Shown here in pieces: positions 1 to 11,400 of a stretch of 64,000 nucleotides of DNA (position 1 is the first letter of the stretch; each line of letters starts with the position of its first letter). The notes under the pieces are model-generated. The model searched no databases. It worked only from the letters and a program-made list of their open reading frames with translations, and was not told the origin of the DNA. Both the position numbers and the translations under genes were made by a program. The DNA is from Ascidia mentula (Eukaryota > Chordata > Ascidiacea > Phlebobranchia > Ascidiidae). Location of the stretch: positions 18,738,001-18,802,000 of the forward strand of contig OX387201.1 of the NCBI GenBank assembly GCA_947561715.1. The letters run 5' to 3'.

Positions 1-815
1 ATCTTCCCCAAGCATCACTGTATCCCATCACTTCAATACTGTTCAAAACATTTTCATCTTTATAAAAGTCCTGTAAAAGTTGGTAAAACATTAAATTATT
101 TTACAGAAACTTATTTTATCTTTAACAGATTCAGATTTATTGTAATAGTAACCATAAGGCCAAGACAACTTTAACTTGTGTAAGGCACAAACAGTGTAAC
201 TATCAAAAGCAAACATTTTATTGCAAACACATCAACCCCACAAATATGTAAATTACTGAAACAAAATCCCTGCTTTTGTAATGCTGATAGGCTTTGTCAA
301 AGCTGAATGTCCATGCTTTTAAACGGTCCAGAAGATACCTATTTGTAACAAGATGTATTTAAAAAAGATACATAATATATATAATTTACGAACCTACCAC
401 TTTTCGAAATACGTTTTGAAATCCTTATTGCAAAGTGTGGGCAATGTTTTCGGGAGAAAAGTAAATTTAAAAGGCGTCTCCTCACTCATATTTTGGTGTA
501 AATAAAATAACCACTCTATCAAATATCTAAACACATTAAAACTTGCTATGTGAAAAGCATACACATGCATTTGCAACAAACCTTAAAAAGAGAAAAAATT
601 ACCACAGATCTTGTATTTGGCGTTCATTTAAATCAAGCTGTTGTTAGTTTTGTAGGTTTATTTTATTTTGTTGGGAAGAAAATGTAGAGCTTTGTACATG
701 AATTTCGTATCCGCAAAGAGAAATGACGATGAATAAAACCAACTCCTAAACATATATTATCTTTGATGGAGAATTTTCGTTTACCAGTACTGGCAAAAAG
801 TGCTGAGTCAGACAT
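1..815 (-). CDS. Partial unrecognised protein gene, first four exons
   Basis: Four minus-strand exons join with consistent phase: 785-815 (ATG at 815, begins MSDSALFAST), 398-581, 257-338 and 1-70, continuing off the left edge. Donors read GTAAAC, GTAGGT and GTAATT; acceptors read TTTTTAAG, ACAAATAG and TTTTACAG. About 122 residues are visible, rich in aromatic and charged residues, with stretches such as FNVFRYLIEWLFYLHQN, YLLDRLKAWTFSFDKAYQHY and a final EVMGYSDAWGR. No signal peptide is evident. I do not recognise the family. The reading frame stays open across three phase-matched junctions (phases 1, 2, 0), which argues that it is real. It is transcribed divergently from the desulfhydrase gene that starts at 906. 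Confidence 0.6.
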
Positions 816-905
816 GGTGTGTTGGTTTTGTTTACATTTGGTTTGCAGTGCGCTGAAGAGGGAGTTATGTCCGTTTTATCGCGCCAGCTTACTAAGTTGA
901 TGACA
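816..905. promoter_or_regulatory. Divergent (bidirectional) promoter interval
   Basis: Only about 90 bp separate the minus-strand start codon at 815 from the preferred plus-strand start at 906, so the two genes probably share a promoter or have overlapping 5' ends. No clear TATA box is seen. This is inferred from gene positions only. Confidence 0.4.
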
Positions 906-3900
906 ATGGCGATCCCACAATATCACACAGTCTCTGCATATAAACCACCTCAATTCGCATCAAATCTTCCCAATGTCCCAACAAAACGGGTCAAGGTACG
1001 ACATGTTGTGTTGATTGTTGTAACAATTCGTTTTTACTCAGTGTTGCTGCTAATTTACCTGTTTCTCAGGCGCCAGTGGAAAGCCAAGTGTTATAAACAT
1101 ATAGTTATAAACATATATATTACTTTCAGCTGGCAATGCTTCCAACTCCAATTCACAAATGGGGTTTACCAGAGGTGCCAGAGAATTTTGAGCTTTACAT
1201 CAAACGAGACGATCTTACTGGAAGTTTCTTGAGTGGAAACAAGGTAAGAAAATATATCAAAACAAGTAATAAATAAAACGGTAAAAGTAATAATTTACAC
1301 AAGCTGCCACTCCATCAACTTAAAAGAAATCCCACATTCAAGAAGTTTCATGGACAAACTATACAGAAAAAAAAGTAATACATTACCTATCCTGTTTTCT
1401 CAGCAAGTGCTTTTTGTATGTGTATCCTTATGGAAAGGGCAGTGATGCCCAGGCAAATGCCTGCTGTTTATGCTAATGCATTAATATGTTAAAAATATTG
1501 CGTAGCCCTTGCATTATTCCTACAATCACTGTTCACCAAAAAATTGTGCGGTACTATTTACAAACTTCCCAACCTGACCATTTCATTCATTTATTGTAAA
1601 TTTTACAACCACATGCATAGGTTAGTGTTACAAATAGGCAAATAATAGTTGTTTGTTTATTTATTGCTCCGCTGTACACATAAATGTTGCTGTTTAGATT
1701 CGGAAATTGGAGTTTTTGTTGGCAGATGCGCTCTCCAAAGGTTGCAAATCAGTGATAACGTGTGGATCTGCTCAATCAAACCACTGCAGAGCTACTGCTG
1801 TTGCAGCAAAAGAGTTAGGCCTTGATTGTCATTTACTTTTGAGAAGCAGCAAAATGGTAAATTATTCAAATTTTTGTTGCAAATTTATATGGTTTGCAAA
1901 TTTAATTGGAGTGACTAGAAGAAGCCTTGCTCTATTCTGTTTTTACGATCAACGGTACTAGTACAATCCTTGTTAATATTACTGAATACTAGCTTGGACA
2001 TTATTAATTAAGTCTGTGCATTTGTACAAGTTGCTTACTGTTATTTATTAGGACAAAGAAACAGCACAGAACCCTGGAAATCTTCTGCCATCTTTATATG
2101 TTGGAAGTCATCTGTATTTTATTCCACGCAACTCAAAATATGAACCAGACATACGACACAGGCAGGAAAAACTTGCTGCAAACCTTGAGTAAGCTAAAAT
2201 CATAGTAGGTTTTCTGAGGTAAAATAAACATGTATTTGATGAACAAACATAATTCATTGTTGAAAACCAGACTGGTTCTTACTGAGTGGATTGTTGTTCA
2301 AAAATAATTTTTATCCCCAAAACTGCATGTGTCATTGACTACATTTTTGTTTTCAATGATGAAGTAGCATTTTCTCCTGAAACTACTTGACAAAATAGTT
2401 TAAACCCAAAATAGTATCAAGCAAATACTTAAAAGAATTAAATACATTTTTTACAAAAAATTTTTAGGTATTGTAAATATATTTGTTTATGTACCATTCA
2501 TTTTTTTCAGATCATCTACAGGGAGTCCTGCTTATTGCATACCAGTAGGTGGATCGGACAGTGTTGGTGTATTTGGGTACATTGATGCATGGAATGAACT
2601 CTTAAACCAGAATGTCATGAAGCTTGTTGATGACATTGTTATTGCTTGTGGCAGTGGTGGAAGTATTGCTGGGTTGTGTATTGGAAACTACCTCACTGGT
2701 CAAAAAATCAAGTGAGTCATGCGTAGGTATTGATTACTTCCACTTAAATTCCAGTTTTAGGACTTGGTTTGATTAAAGCTAAGCTAGTCAGGAACACCAA
2801 TCAATCATATGCTTAAAACAATTTAGTATGAAAAAATCAGTCAATAGTATGCATCATTCATGTGCACAATGAATCAATGATAAGTTGTTGGGTTTTGGAT
2901 CAGCACATTTTACATCGTTCGTTCAAGATATACTTTGTTTTTTCCTTTTGAATAATGGTGAACATTGATAAAAAGTCTTGAATTTTGCAAAGAACATATT
3001 TTTGGGTTTTTTTGATAAATTTTGACGTAACAATTCTCACAACATTTTTGCTTTTTTCAGAATTCATGCTATTAGCGTTTGTGATGACAAGCATTACTTT
3101 CACCACCATGTTAATGAAATGTTGGATGAGCTCGGTTTGATTCAAGTTCAGTCGGAAGATTTAGTTGAAATTGTTGATGGTTATAAAGGGGAAGGTTATG
3201 GTAAAAGCACAAGAGAAGATCACCGTAAGAACAAACAACACATTTTCCTGGATTATATTTGTTACTCTAGTACAGGGGTAGTGAAATGGGCTTGTGTCGC
3301 ACTGTGCCTAGTAAATCCCTTTTTATCTGATGTCACTACATTTTAAGCACTTGTGGTATTTATTTATGTCCTGCTTTTTTACCCCAAAGTTAGTTTTTAA
3401 TTCTCCTGTATAAGGATGTTATTTTGGTAACTAGGTAATCTTGTATTGAAGAATTATCACTCAGCGTTAGTTCTCACATACATATGACCCTTTGGGAAAA
3501 ATGTTTTAATGACGCCCTACTACTCAGTAGTTTCCAAATGGTGCGTCATATTAGTGTTTATGGGGTGTCCCTAACATCAGTGGTGGTGAAGGTAAATCAA
3601 GGATTTTGTGTCCTCTAAAGAGGCTATGGCTGGCATTGGGAAGCACTGCGCCAGTATAAATTTCGATAACATATTTTTGGCACATTTATTACATTTACCT
3701 GTGAAACGATGCAAATATTTTTTTTAATTTTCTGTTTAGATTTTATTCAGAATATAGCCAAGTCCTCTGGTATATTTTGCGATCCTGTATATACTGGTAA
3801 AGCAGTAAAAGGAATGATTGCCGAAATGAAAACCACTCCCTCAAGATTTCAGGGAAACAGAATATTGTTTATTCATACAGGTAAACATTTCTGTGCATCC

Positions 3901-4334
3901 AGTGGGATGCATGCAGTGAACACTGTTTCGATCTATTATGTCTTCACGGCTAAGTTACTATACTTAGCCGTGGAGACATAATAGTCTGGGGCCCACTTGA
4001 ACATTATTGGCTCTGTTGCTTATACATGTCTGTATTTGTTGATAAAAATTATAGCTACACTGTTTAACTTTGTGTTTTTAATTTCTATGTTTATTTGTGT
4101 TAAGTATGGATTCTACGTTGTTCCAATTTCCAGAACATTGTTGATGCAAATTACATTAGCAATTTCTAGTGACTGCCAGTCACAATTACAATGGTACATC
4201 TTAATATTGTTATAGGAGGTGCGTTGAGCTTGTATGATGGAACAATTCAAAGTAGCTTGAATGAAACTTTTTCAAACGTGGCACACACATGGCAAAATAT
4301 TGAAGATGGACCGAAACCCATTGTGGGACTTTGA
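906..4334 (+). CDS. D-cysteine desulfhydrase-like PLP enzyme, copy 1
   Basis: Eight exons: 906-995, 1130-1243, 1698-1856, 2052-2188, 2511-2711, 3061-3224, 3740-3880, 4216-4334; intron phases 0,0,0,2,2,1,1; 374 aa. It belongs to the ACC deaminase/D-cysteine desulfhydrase family (fold-type II PLP). The PLP lysine is K68 in [13 protein letters not shown], and the SNH loop at 95-97 lies 27 residues later, the same spacing as in bacterial ACC deaminase. Tyrosines fall at Y275 (DGYKGEGYG) and Y306 (DPVYTGKA), and the cofactor loop reads FIHTGG. The Y-T pair and HTGG match desulfhydrases; ACC deaminases have Y-E and HLGG. Expected reaction: D-cysteine to pyruvate, ammonia and H2S, in the cytosol. 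An upstream in-frame ATG at 867 exists; 906 is preferred because it gives the same 30-residue first exon as the other copies. Confidence 0.85.
3340..3640. repeat. Dispersed repeat, copy A (in intron 6)
   Basis: This stretch aligns by eye with 5515-5950: shared runs include CTGCTTTTTTACCCCAAA, GGGTGTCCCTAACATCAGTG (CTCAGTG in the other copy) and TCAAGGATTTTGT, in the same order. It lies in intron 6 of desulfhydrase copy 1. No coding capacity is seen. The family is not identified. Confidence 0.7.
3933..3984. repeat. Near-perfect 52-bp hairpin in intron 7
   Basis: The arms CTATTATGTCTTCACGGC... and ...GCCGTGGAGACATAATAG are complementary with about one mismatch over 23 bp around a short TACTAT-like loop. 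It lies in intron 7 of desulfhydrase copy 1. It could be a tiny foldback element or the remnant of a palindromic MITE. Confidence 0.75.
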
Positions 4335-4999
4335 CCAAATGCAAAAGTGTCCAACGTTCTTCCATTTATGGTGCTACTGTTGCTGTAAGGCATTATAATT
4401 TTAATAGAATTAGCGTTCTGGCCGTAAAATTAACGTTAGATTTTATTTTAAAGTCCCAATAATTTTTGCAATGTTGTGACTGAGATCGTCGTTATTAACT
4501 TAGGATATTGTTTTTGTTAAATTTTGCCAAATGTTTAGTATATTTGTACTTTTGGACTTTATTTGAAGACCGTTATTAAGTCTGTTGCCGTGAATTTAAA
4601 AGGTCCGTTTTAGTAAATTTTTAATGTCAGCCATGTGTGATGCTTTCTGTGTTGATTTTGTGTTGCTTAGACAAAGGCGATCGCCTCTGGTTGATCCACA
4701 ATGTCCGATTCCTCATGCGCATGCAATCGTTTGTCATGCGACACCTACCTGTGACGTCACTCTCTATTTGGGGAAATCACCTTGTATTTTGGCACCGGAC
4801 TCGATAACCTGCATTTTTTTGGCTTATGTTGATTCAAACTGCAATTTATTTTGCGCCGCATCGAATTATTGGATTTGATTTTCCGGATATATATTTTTAA
4901 TCTCCGATATCCTCCGGACATTGGAAAAACAAACAAAAGAAATGTGGTGAAAATCGTTGTTTTTCAACACTAAGGTATATGCGGGAAGATACTGTAGAT

Positions 5000-5144
5000 C
5001 AGTGGTTCCCAGTCGTGGTACCGTTTAAAACTGCTGGTTGAATCATTCGTGGCGGTTCCTCATTGGTTCGTCGCCATTGGGTGCCCCAAAATCTTTGTCA
5101 ATTCCGTAGGCGTGCCGTATGTCAGGAAAGTTTGGGAACTACTG
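5000..5144. mobile_element. Short hAT-like MITE
   Basis: The left end reads CAGTGGTTCCCAGTCG. The right end, read in reverse, is CAGTAGTTCCCAAAC, typical of hAT terminal inverted repeats. Flanking 8-mers are CTGTAGAT and TTGTAAGT (5 of 8 alike), consistent with an old decayed target-site duplication. At 145 bp it is non-autonomous. Confidence 0.6.
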
Positions 5145-5514
5145 TTGTAAGTCTCTTGCAGCAAACCACCCCGTGTCAGTGTGTTGTCTTAGTTGAAGTT
5201 TGCGTGCTGGGCGTGAGGTGTTTTTATTAATAATGTTATGGTGTATTTTTTGAGCGTGTGGACTTTTTTAAGCATATATGTGTGTTTATTGTGTGCAATG
5301 ATTTCTAAATTGAATATCGCGTGCTTGGTAGTTTCAACTGAAACAATCCAGTTAAAAAAACCATAACTTCAGAGAGCCGCAGTCCACGAATTATTATTGG
5401 CTGCTTTTTTTTTACCAAAAATTAGATTTTCATTTATCAGTATAGCGAAACAACTGATAATCTAAAACCTGGTCCGGCCAATGGTCTCATATCTTATTTA
5501 TTTGTGACAACGAT

Positions 5515-5950
5515 ATGTCAGTACATTTTAGGCACTTGTGTTATTTATTTAGTCCCTGCTTTTTTACCCCAAAATTAGTTTTTAATTCTTCTGTACAAGG
5601 ATATTTTGGTAAAAGTTATCTTGTATTGAAGGATTACCACCAATTGTTACAACTCATATACCTGCATATGTCACTTGAAAAAGGTTATGATGACCCTTAC
5701 TCTGGTACAGTGCTTCCCAAATGGTGCATTATATTAATGTTCTTAGGGTGTCCCTAACCTCAGTGGTGCTGGCAGTAAATCAAGGATTTTGTTTGGTGAC
5801 ATACAGGGCCGGCGCGTCCAGGGATCGCCTAAACAAATAATTAACCATTAATTTTGCTGGCAGAAAATAATTTAATGGGGCGAAAAATTTAAACTTATTG
5901 CCTATGGTTTAAAATGAGCTTGCTCTGCCCCTGCCTCTGTAGAGGCTATG
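5515..5950. repeat. Dispersed repeat, copy B, interrupted
   Basis: Second copy of the repeat at 3340-3640. Relative to copy A it carries roughly 140 extra bases (about 5792-5930) between TCAAGGATTTTGT and CCTCTGTAGAGGCTATGGC. The insert contains ACAGGGCCGGCGCGTCC, which resembles a transposon end, but I could not find a convincing partner terminus or target duplication. Confidence 0.65.
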
Positions 5951-7680
5951 GCTTACATCACATTTTGTATGATGAAGGTACAAAATAATGTTGATTTAGC
6001 AATTTGTTTCGTGGAAGTTAAACAGTTTGTGTAGCGGCCGTAATTAACTCTAAATCTGTGCAGCCTGGATCTGCACCGACCGCCGCACTAGGGGGTTTCC
6101 TAATTTGTTTAAACGTAACACTGCCTGCCTTTTCGGGTACAAATTCCTCCTCGTTTGCACAACAGCATTGGTTCTCTGTTAAACGAACAGAAACGTGTCA
6201 CAATCGGCAATAATACGCACATTTAAATAACACAATTTCACATTCAATTACGTACCAACTTGTTAGGAGTCCAGGACTGAATTACAGGCACTTTGACGGA
6301 CTAACACGTTTCAGCATTTCAGTTAAATTAACTTTCATGTTTTTATAGCTACACATAAACACTAATGTTAGAACAAACATTTCCAAAACTAAATCGGATC
6401 AACTATGAACCACGACAACTGAAACTGCTACTTACAGCACAGAAAGAAACTGTAAAACGTGGTCAGCACAAGATTGCGACACTAATGACATCACACGCAT
6501 TGTTACGTTTTTGGATTTCCAACCAATCATGGTAAATGCCTTGTTACGTCATAGTCAATGAAGTCAGATTACTGACATGAACTAGAAACAGGGAAAGAAA
6601 GCACATACAAGTCATTTCTCGCTGTAACAGTTTGACTGACGTTGTAAGCTTAGCTTCAGGTTTTACTAAATTTACCTCCATGCTCAGTTACGTGACCTTG
6701 AAATTGTTGCAGTTTAAATCTTAGACAAGTCAGCACTTTTTGTTGCCAAGTTTTGTTGTGAGAAATGTATAGGGATGAGAGAAGTTCTTAATGGTCTGGT
6801 AGTTTTTATGGTTCACCACCAAAGCATAGTGAAATAGTCGATGGAACTGACACAACTTTTAGCAGAAGAGTGAGCTGACGCTCAGACTAAGCGCTGCTAA
6901 TACATATTGGGAGAACTATATAGGGCGGAGTTAGGATCAAATTGTGTTTTTTTTTATTTGTTGGTTAACAAAGCGATTGTTTAATAGAAAGAAAAGGTAA
7001 ATTTCTATTGTTGCAATTATGAGGGTTTAAATTTGCAGCAATTGTAGTGAGTCCCTACAGAAACCAAAACAAACCAACGTACACCAGTATTAAATTGCAC
7101 AAAACAGGGTAATTACAAATTTAAAGTAAATTCCCGTCGCCGTAAGCTTAAGGACTGGTGTAATTGCTACTGTTGCTCCATGTAAATCATTCGGAAACAC
7201 TTTTTACAACCATCGGTTAAAATGCAACAATAAGTAATTAAGTTTTTTTTCTGCAGTGAAAGTCAGACAGTGCTTTTGATTGAAATCCATAACTCTTCGT
7301 TGATGGTCACAACGAGAATAAGTGCAGTTTTGATTGTTGAGTTGTAAACCGGTAAACACTGGCAACTCCATAATTATAGTTAAAACTGCAAGACTGTGGT
7401 AGTGACGCCAGAACCTTCGCACATACCAAGCTATATATTCTTGCCGGGTTTTATATTGTATTGATTTAAGCTCTAAGTTAAAAGGTGATTTTAGAACGTA
7501 TGGATTAACGAGGCAAAACTCACTTTTCTTAGCATGCATCAAGAGAGTGTCTGATGTTTTTCATGACAGAAACGAGGTTGAGGGGCAAAAACATGCTCGC
7601 GAAGCAGTGTTGGTTGTAAAGCGACCCGTAACAAAAACGTGCGCAGTCAAACTGATACACCGCTTACGGAGGTTATGACC

Positions 7681-7997
7681 CCATGAGGCCGTGGATGCTA
7701 TAATTCATGCCGGTGTATACATGCTTTATATTGCATTTGCATTCTCGGCCGTGCGTTGTCAAAAACGTTACAGGTTTTGTTTGGATGTTTAGCTTTTAAA
7801 ATTAGTCAGTCTTTGTTATAAAACAGAATAAGATTATGTATTTTTAGGCAAGAAAAATTGTTAAATATAACATTTCATTACACTTTTAGGCATACGTAAA
7901 TGCGAAATTATCGGTTAGTATTCACTGGCGCCCGTTGGTGAAATAAAGTCTGTGTGATGCGGCCTGCAATAATAAAAAGGCTGTGTGTTCGCCCCTG
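7681..7997. mobile_element. hAT-like non-autonomous element, 5' end decayed
   Basis: The right end reads in reverse CAGGGGCGAACACACAGCC followed by TTTTTATTATTGC and GGCCGC, closely matching the right end of the element at 9841-10512. Internal blocks (GGATGCTAT, GGCCGTGCGTTG, ACTGGCGCCCGTT) also match that element in order. The left terminus is degraded. Flanking TTATGACC and GCATGACC share six of eight bases, compatible with a target-site duplication. Confidence 0.6.
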
Positions 7998-8477
7998 GCA
8001 TGACCTTTCAGATGTTGCAGTGACAAACATACGAACTATCAAATTACGCAAGGTAGTTCGTCCTAAAAATGGGAGAACATTTTTTTGGTTGCAACATTTT
8101 GTCAGAGATGATTACGTCACCGGTTGATAAACATTGGGAGGTCCGTTTTAAGTTGGTCATATCAGCGTGAAGTCATAGCAGTGAATGAGAACCGACCCGT
8201 AAACATTGGTATTAAGCTTTACTATCACTGTAGATACAAAATAGCCCTAATTGTTAAGGACCCAAACAACTAAAATCTACGTAGTCGATGCACACTGTTA
8301 CAGCTCTCGGAGCAAAAATACTTTCCGGAGGTTTGTGTCCACTCTCCACTAAACTGTAGCCAGAATGATCAATTTGACCGTTTGTTTTTTTCAACATTTC
8401 GTCTGACTTCTGTTGTTTGTGCCTAGTTCTATTTTTCTTCTGCAACAAGTAGGGAAAGTTACGTGAAATCAGCTGAG

Positions 8478-11400
8478 ATGGCCGGAGAAAGTTATGGGAA
8501 GTTGTCAACCTACCAACCTCCGGATTTTGCCTCGCATCTTCCACTGCTACCAAAACACCGAGTGAAGGTTGTACACTGTTTGTTAGTTCCGATATAAGTT
8601 ACTCCTTACCCTGGTTACGGGTCAAAGCACTAAAACGCAGAACCTATGACTAAGTAACTGCTTGGAACCTGTGGTGGCCACGTACAAGGCAATATGACGG
8701 TGCCACCCTACTTTATATCAACTGGTGTTGTATGTAAGCATATAACAATATAGGCTAAGAATATTCTTGTTGAGAGTATACTTGACGGGTTGTGCAAACG
8801 AGAGAACGAAGTAAGTGCTCAGTGTGACAGCTGTCTTTTAAATTGAGTTTGCCGTATTTTAATTATAAATACTCGAACGGAAGGCACAAAGCCTTTCCGA
8901 TAATGTTGTTGTCAAAATATCTTGAACAAAAAGATGACAACACCAGTTTGAACCTAGGATATCCTGGCCACGAATTACGATCAGTGTTTTTTTCTTGGTA
9001 TATGGGTCGGGTGCCAGACCGACGTTTTGCAAAACAGCAACATCGTAGGAGAGCACTTATTAGTCTTAAAACGATTAAAAGCAAGCTCTTTTGTCTACAG
9101 CTGGCAATGTCACCCACTCCAATTCATGAATGGAAATTGCCAGACCTTCCTTCCGGTTTTAAGCTGTTTATTAAGAGGGACGACCTTACAGGGAACTTAT
9201 CGAGCGGAAACAAGGTGGAAATTTATTTTTGAAAGAAATAAAAGTTATATCTTGTATTATGAAAATACCCAGATTCGCAAGCTTGAATTTTTGCTGGCGG
9301 AAGCTCTTGCAAATGGATACGAATCTGTGATTACTTGCGGCTCGATGCAGTCAAACCACTGTCGGGCCACTTCAGTTGCTACGAAAGAACTTGGACTGGA
9401 TTGCCACTTGCTTGTTCGCTCCCATGACATAGTAAGAAAAATTGCGCCATTTTGTTTGAACAGAAAAAATTATTTTCTTCAGAATTGTTTAGAAACGTCT
9501 AAAAACCTCTTAGTAATTTAAGGGCTCTTCTGAAAAAAAACTTGTTTGGACGACGTTTCGGTAGTTATTCAACAGACCTTCATCAGGACCAGTGAAGCAA
9601 AACGCCAACACGGCGATAAATACGAAAAAAGGCGAAAGAAGGGCGAAAAACGGAGAGGGGAGCGCAAAGAATTAAAAATGCGCGCCAACAAGGAATGAGA
9701 TAGCACGGTCTAAAGCACAGTGCCCTGAGTTACGCATGAACATCAGGTTCAATCAGGGGGCGTGTCGCGCAGATCAAATTACGATAAACGGGTGCAAAAA
9801 ACCCTTGTGAACCGTTGTCTTACCGACATTCATGTAAATCAGCGGTGCACAACCTGCAGCCGCGGACGCTATTTTTTGCGGCCGTGCACGTTTATATCAA
9901 AATATATGCATTGGCGGCCGTCGTTGCTTCTGAAACTTGTTTTTAAAGCGGTCTCAAGAGTTAAGCTTTTATTTAGGCCCATTTCCATTTCCGCGTTACA
10001 CACATTCGTTCGCTGTAGCGAGTAGTAACTGGTGCAGCCACCGCAACCGAGACAAAGCGCAACAATACGGATGGTGACGTCATAAAACATCAATAGTATA
10101 TCGGTGAATTGCCATGTACGCATGTACAGTTGTCGAAAAGCTAAACAGTGGAATCACTCAGCCATGTCGCTGAAAAGCAAAAGGTTGTTAAAACAAGAGA
10201 AAAGGGTGTTTAATCCCAAATGGGAAGTGGATTATTTTATGATGGAGACGTGAACCTAGCGTGCAAGAACAAGGCAGTCATTGAATAATTTTCATTACAT
10301 TGTAATATACGTAATTTGGCAAATGTAAATAATAAATAGTGTACATTTTTCAGGTATGGAATCATTTCCATTCCTTTCTAATAATGCTCACGTCAACTTG
10401 TCGTAATTATCAGGAGTATATCGTTGGAAAAGCAGTATATTCAGTGGCGGCCGTTAGCACACAGTGGTGTGTGTGTTGCGGCCGGCAATAGTAAAAAGGT
10501 TGTGCACCTCTGAGTAAATCCTTTTCTACATTGTTTCCTTTTCAAACAACTGGGCTTTAACGATTAGATAAAAATAGAGTGGAAAGATTAACTTGCATTA
10601 ACTTATTAATAAACAGGTTTTTATTCTTCCTGCAGGAATTTATTTTAAACTTTTGTAGGGGACAAAACTTACATTTTTAGGTAAACATTTTCGGGGGTAA
10701 CTCTATTTTATTCATTCCACATTCCAACCTTTGTTTCCAGGAAAGCGAAAACGCCGAAAGCCCGGCAAACATTTTACCTCCAATGCTGAATGGAAGTCAG
10801 TTATATATCATACCATGGGACTCCATTCCAAATGGAGATATTACGGAAAGGGAAGAAACTCTATCAAGACTCATACAGTAAGTTACTTCAGTGGCTCAGC
10901 CTAAAGTAAACATTCTTGTGTGATAAAATGTTTTTTTTAAATAAGAGCACAATCACTTAACATTTTGAACAACAATTTAAACATTTCAAACAAGAATCTA
11001 GTGTTTGACAATTCTTGCACGTTGTCGAGAGTTTTGAATGCAATATATTAAAAAGTACATGTCCAAGGATTTAACAATCAGGAAAATAGAGATAGGTTCT
11101 ATGTAGAATTACCTGAAAGAAGCTGATATGTATGGTTGTTCCAACAAATTGTGAAATAGTTCATTTCCTGTGAAAATATTCCAGTTACTCAACAAAGAGT
11201 GATAGACAATTCATTACTGATGCATATTTATATTTGTGAGTTTCGACGTTTGGTTTGCTATGCAGCAGCCTTCATCAGGGTGTAACAAAATGAGTAAAAA
11301 CGCAGCATGATCAATTGTTGAGGCGCATAAACAGAGGGAAAATCGCAAAGCGCAACCAAAACGTTAAAATTAGAATTATTTTTGCCAGACGAGCCGTCTT

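Larger units (their letters stand above)
4335..8477. other. Spacer between desulfhydrase copies 1 and 2
   Basis: About 4.1 kb without a supported gene. It holds a hAT-like MITE (5000-5144), the second copy of a dispersed repeat with an internal insertion (5515-5950), and a hAT-like element (7681-7997). The remaining segments are AT-rich. Short open frames such as 7204-7542 (minus) lack splice partners or recognisable motifs. Confidence 0.6.

Noticed and set aside
867..905. Upstream in-frame ATG for desulfhydrase copy 1
   Set aside because: Using 906 gives the 30-residue first exon shared with both other copies; the extra 13 residues have no counterpart. Not fully excluded.
5804..5939. Possible complete hAT element starting CAGGGCCGGCG
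   Set aside because: The right end (read in reverse, CAGAGGCAGGGG) matches weakly and the flanking 8-mers GTGACATA and TAGAGGCT do not agree. Kept only as an insertion of unknown type.
7204..7542. 112-codon open frame on the minus strand
   Set aside because: No recognisable motif, no splice partners, and composition typical of AT-rich intergenic sequence.
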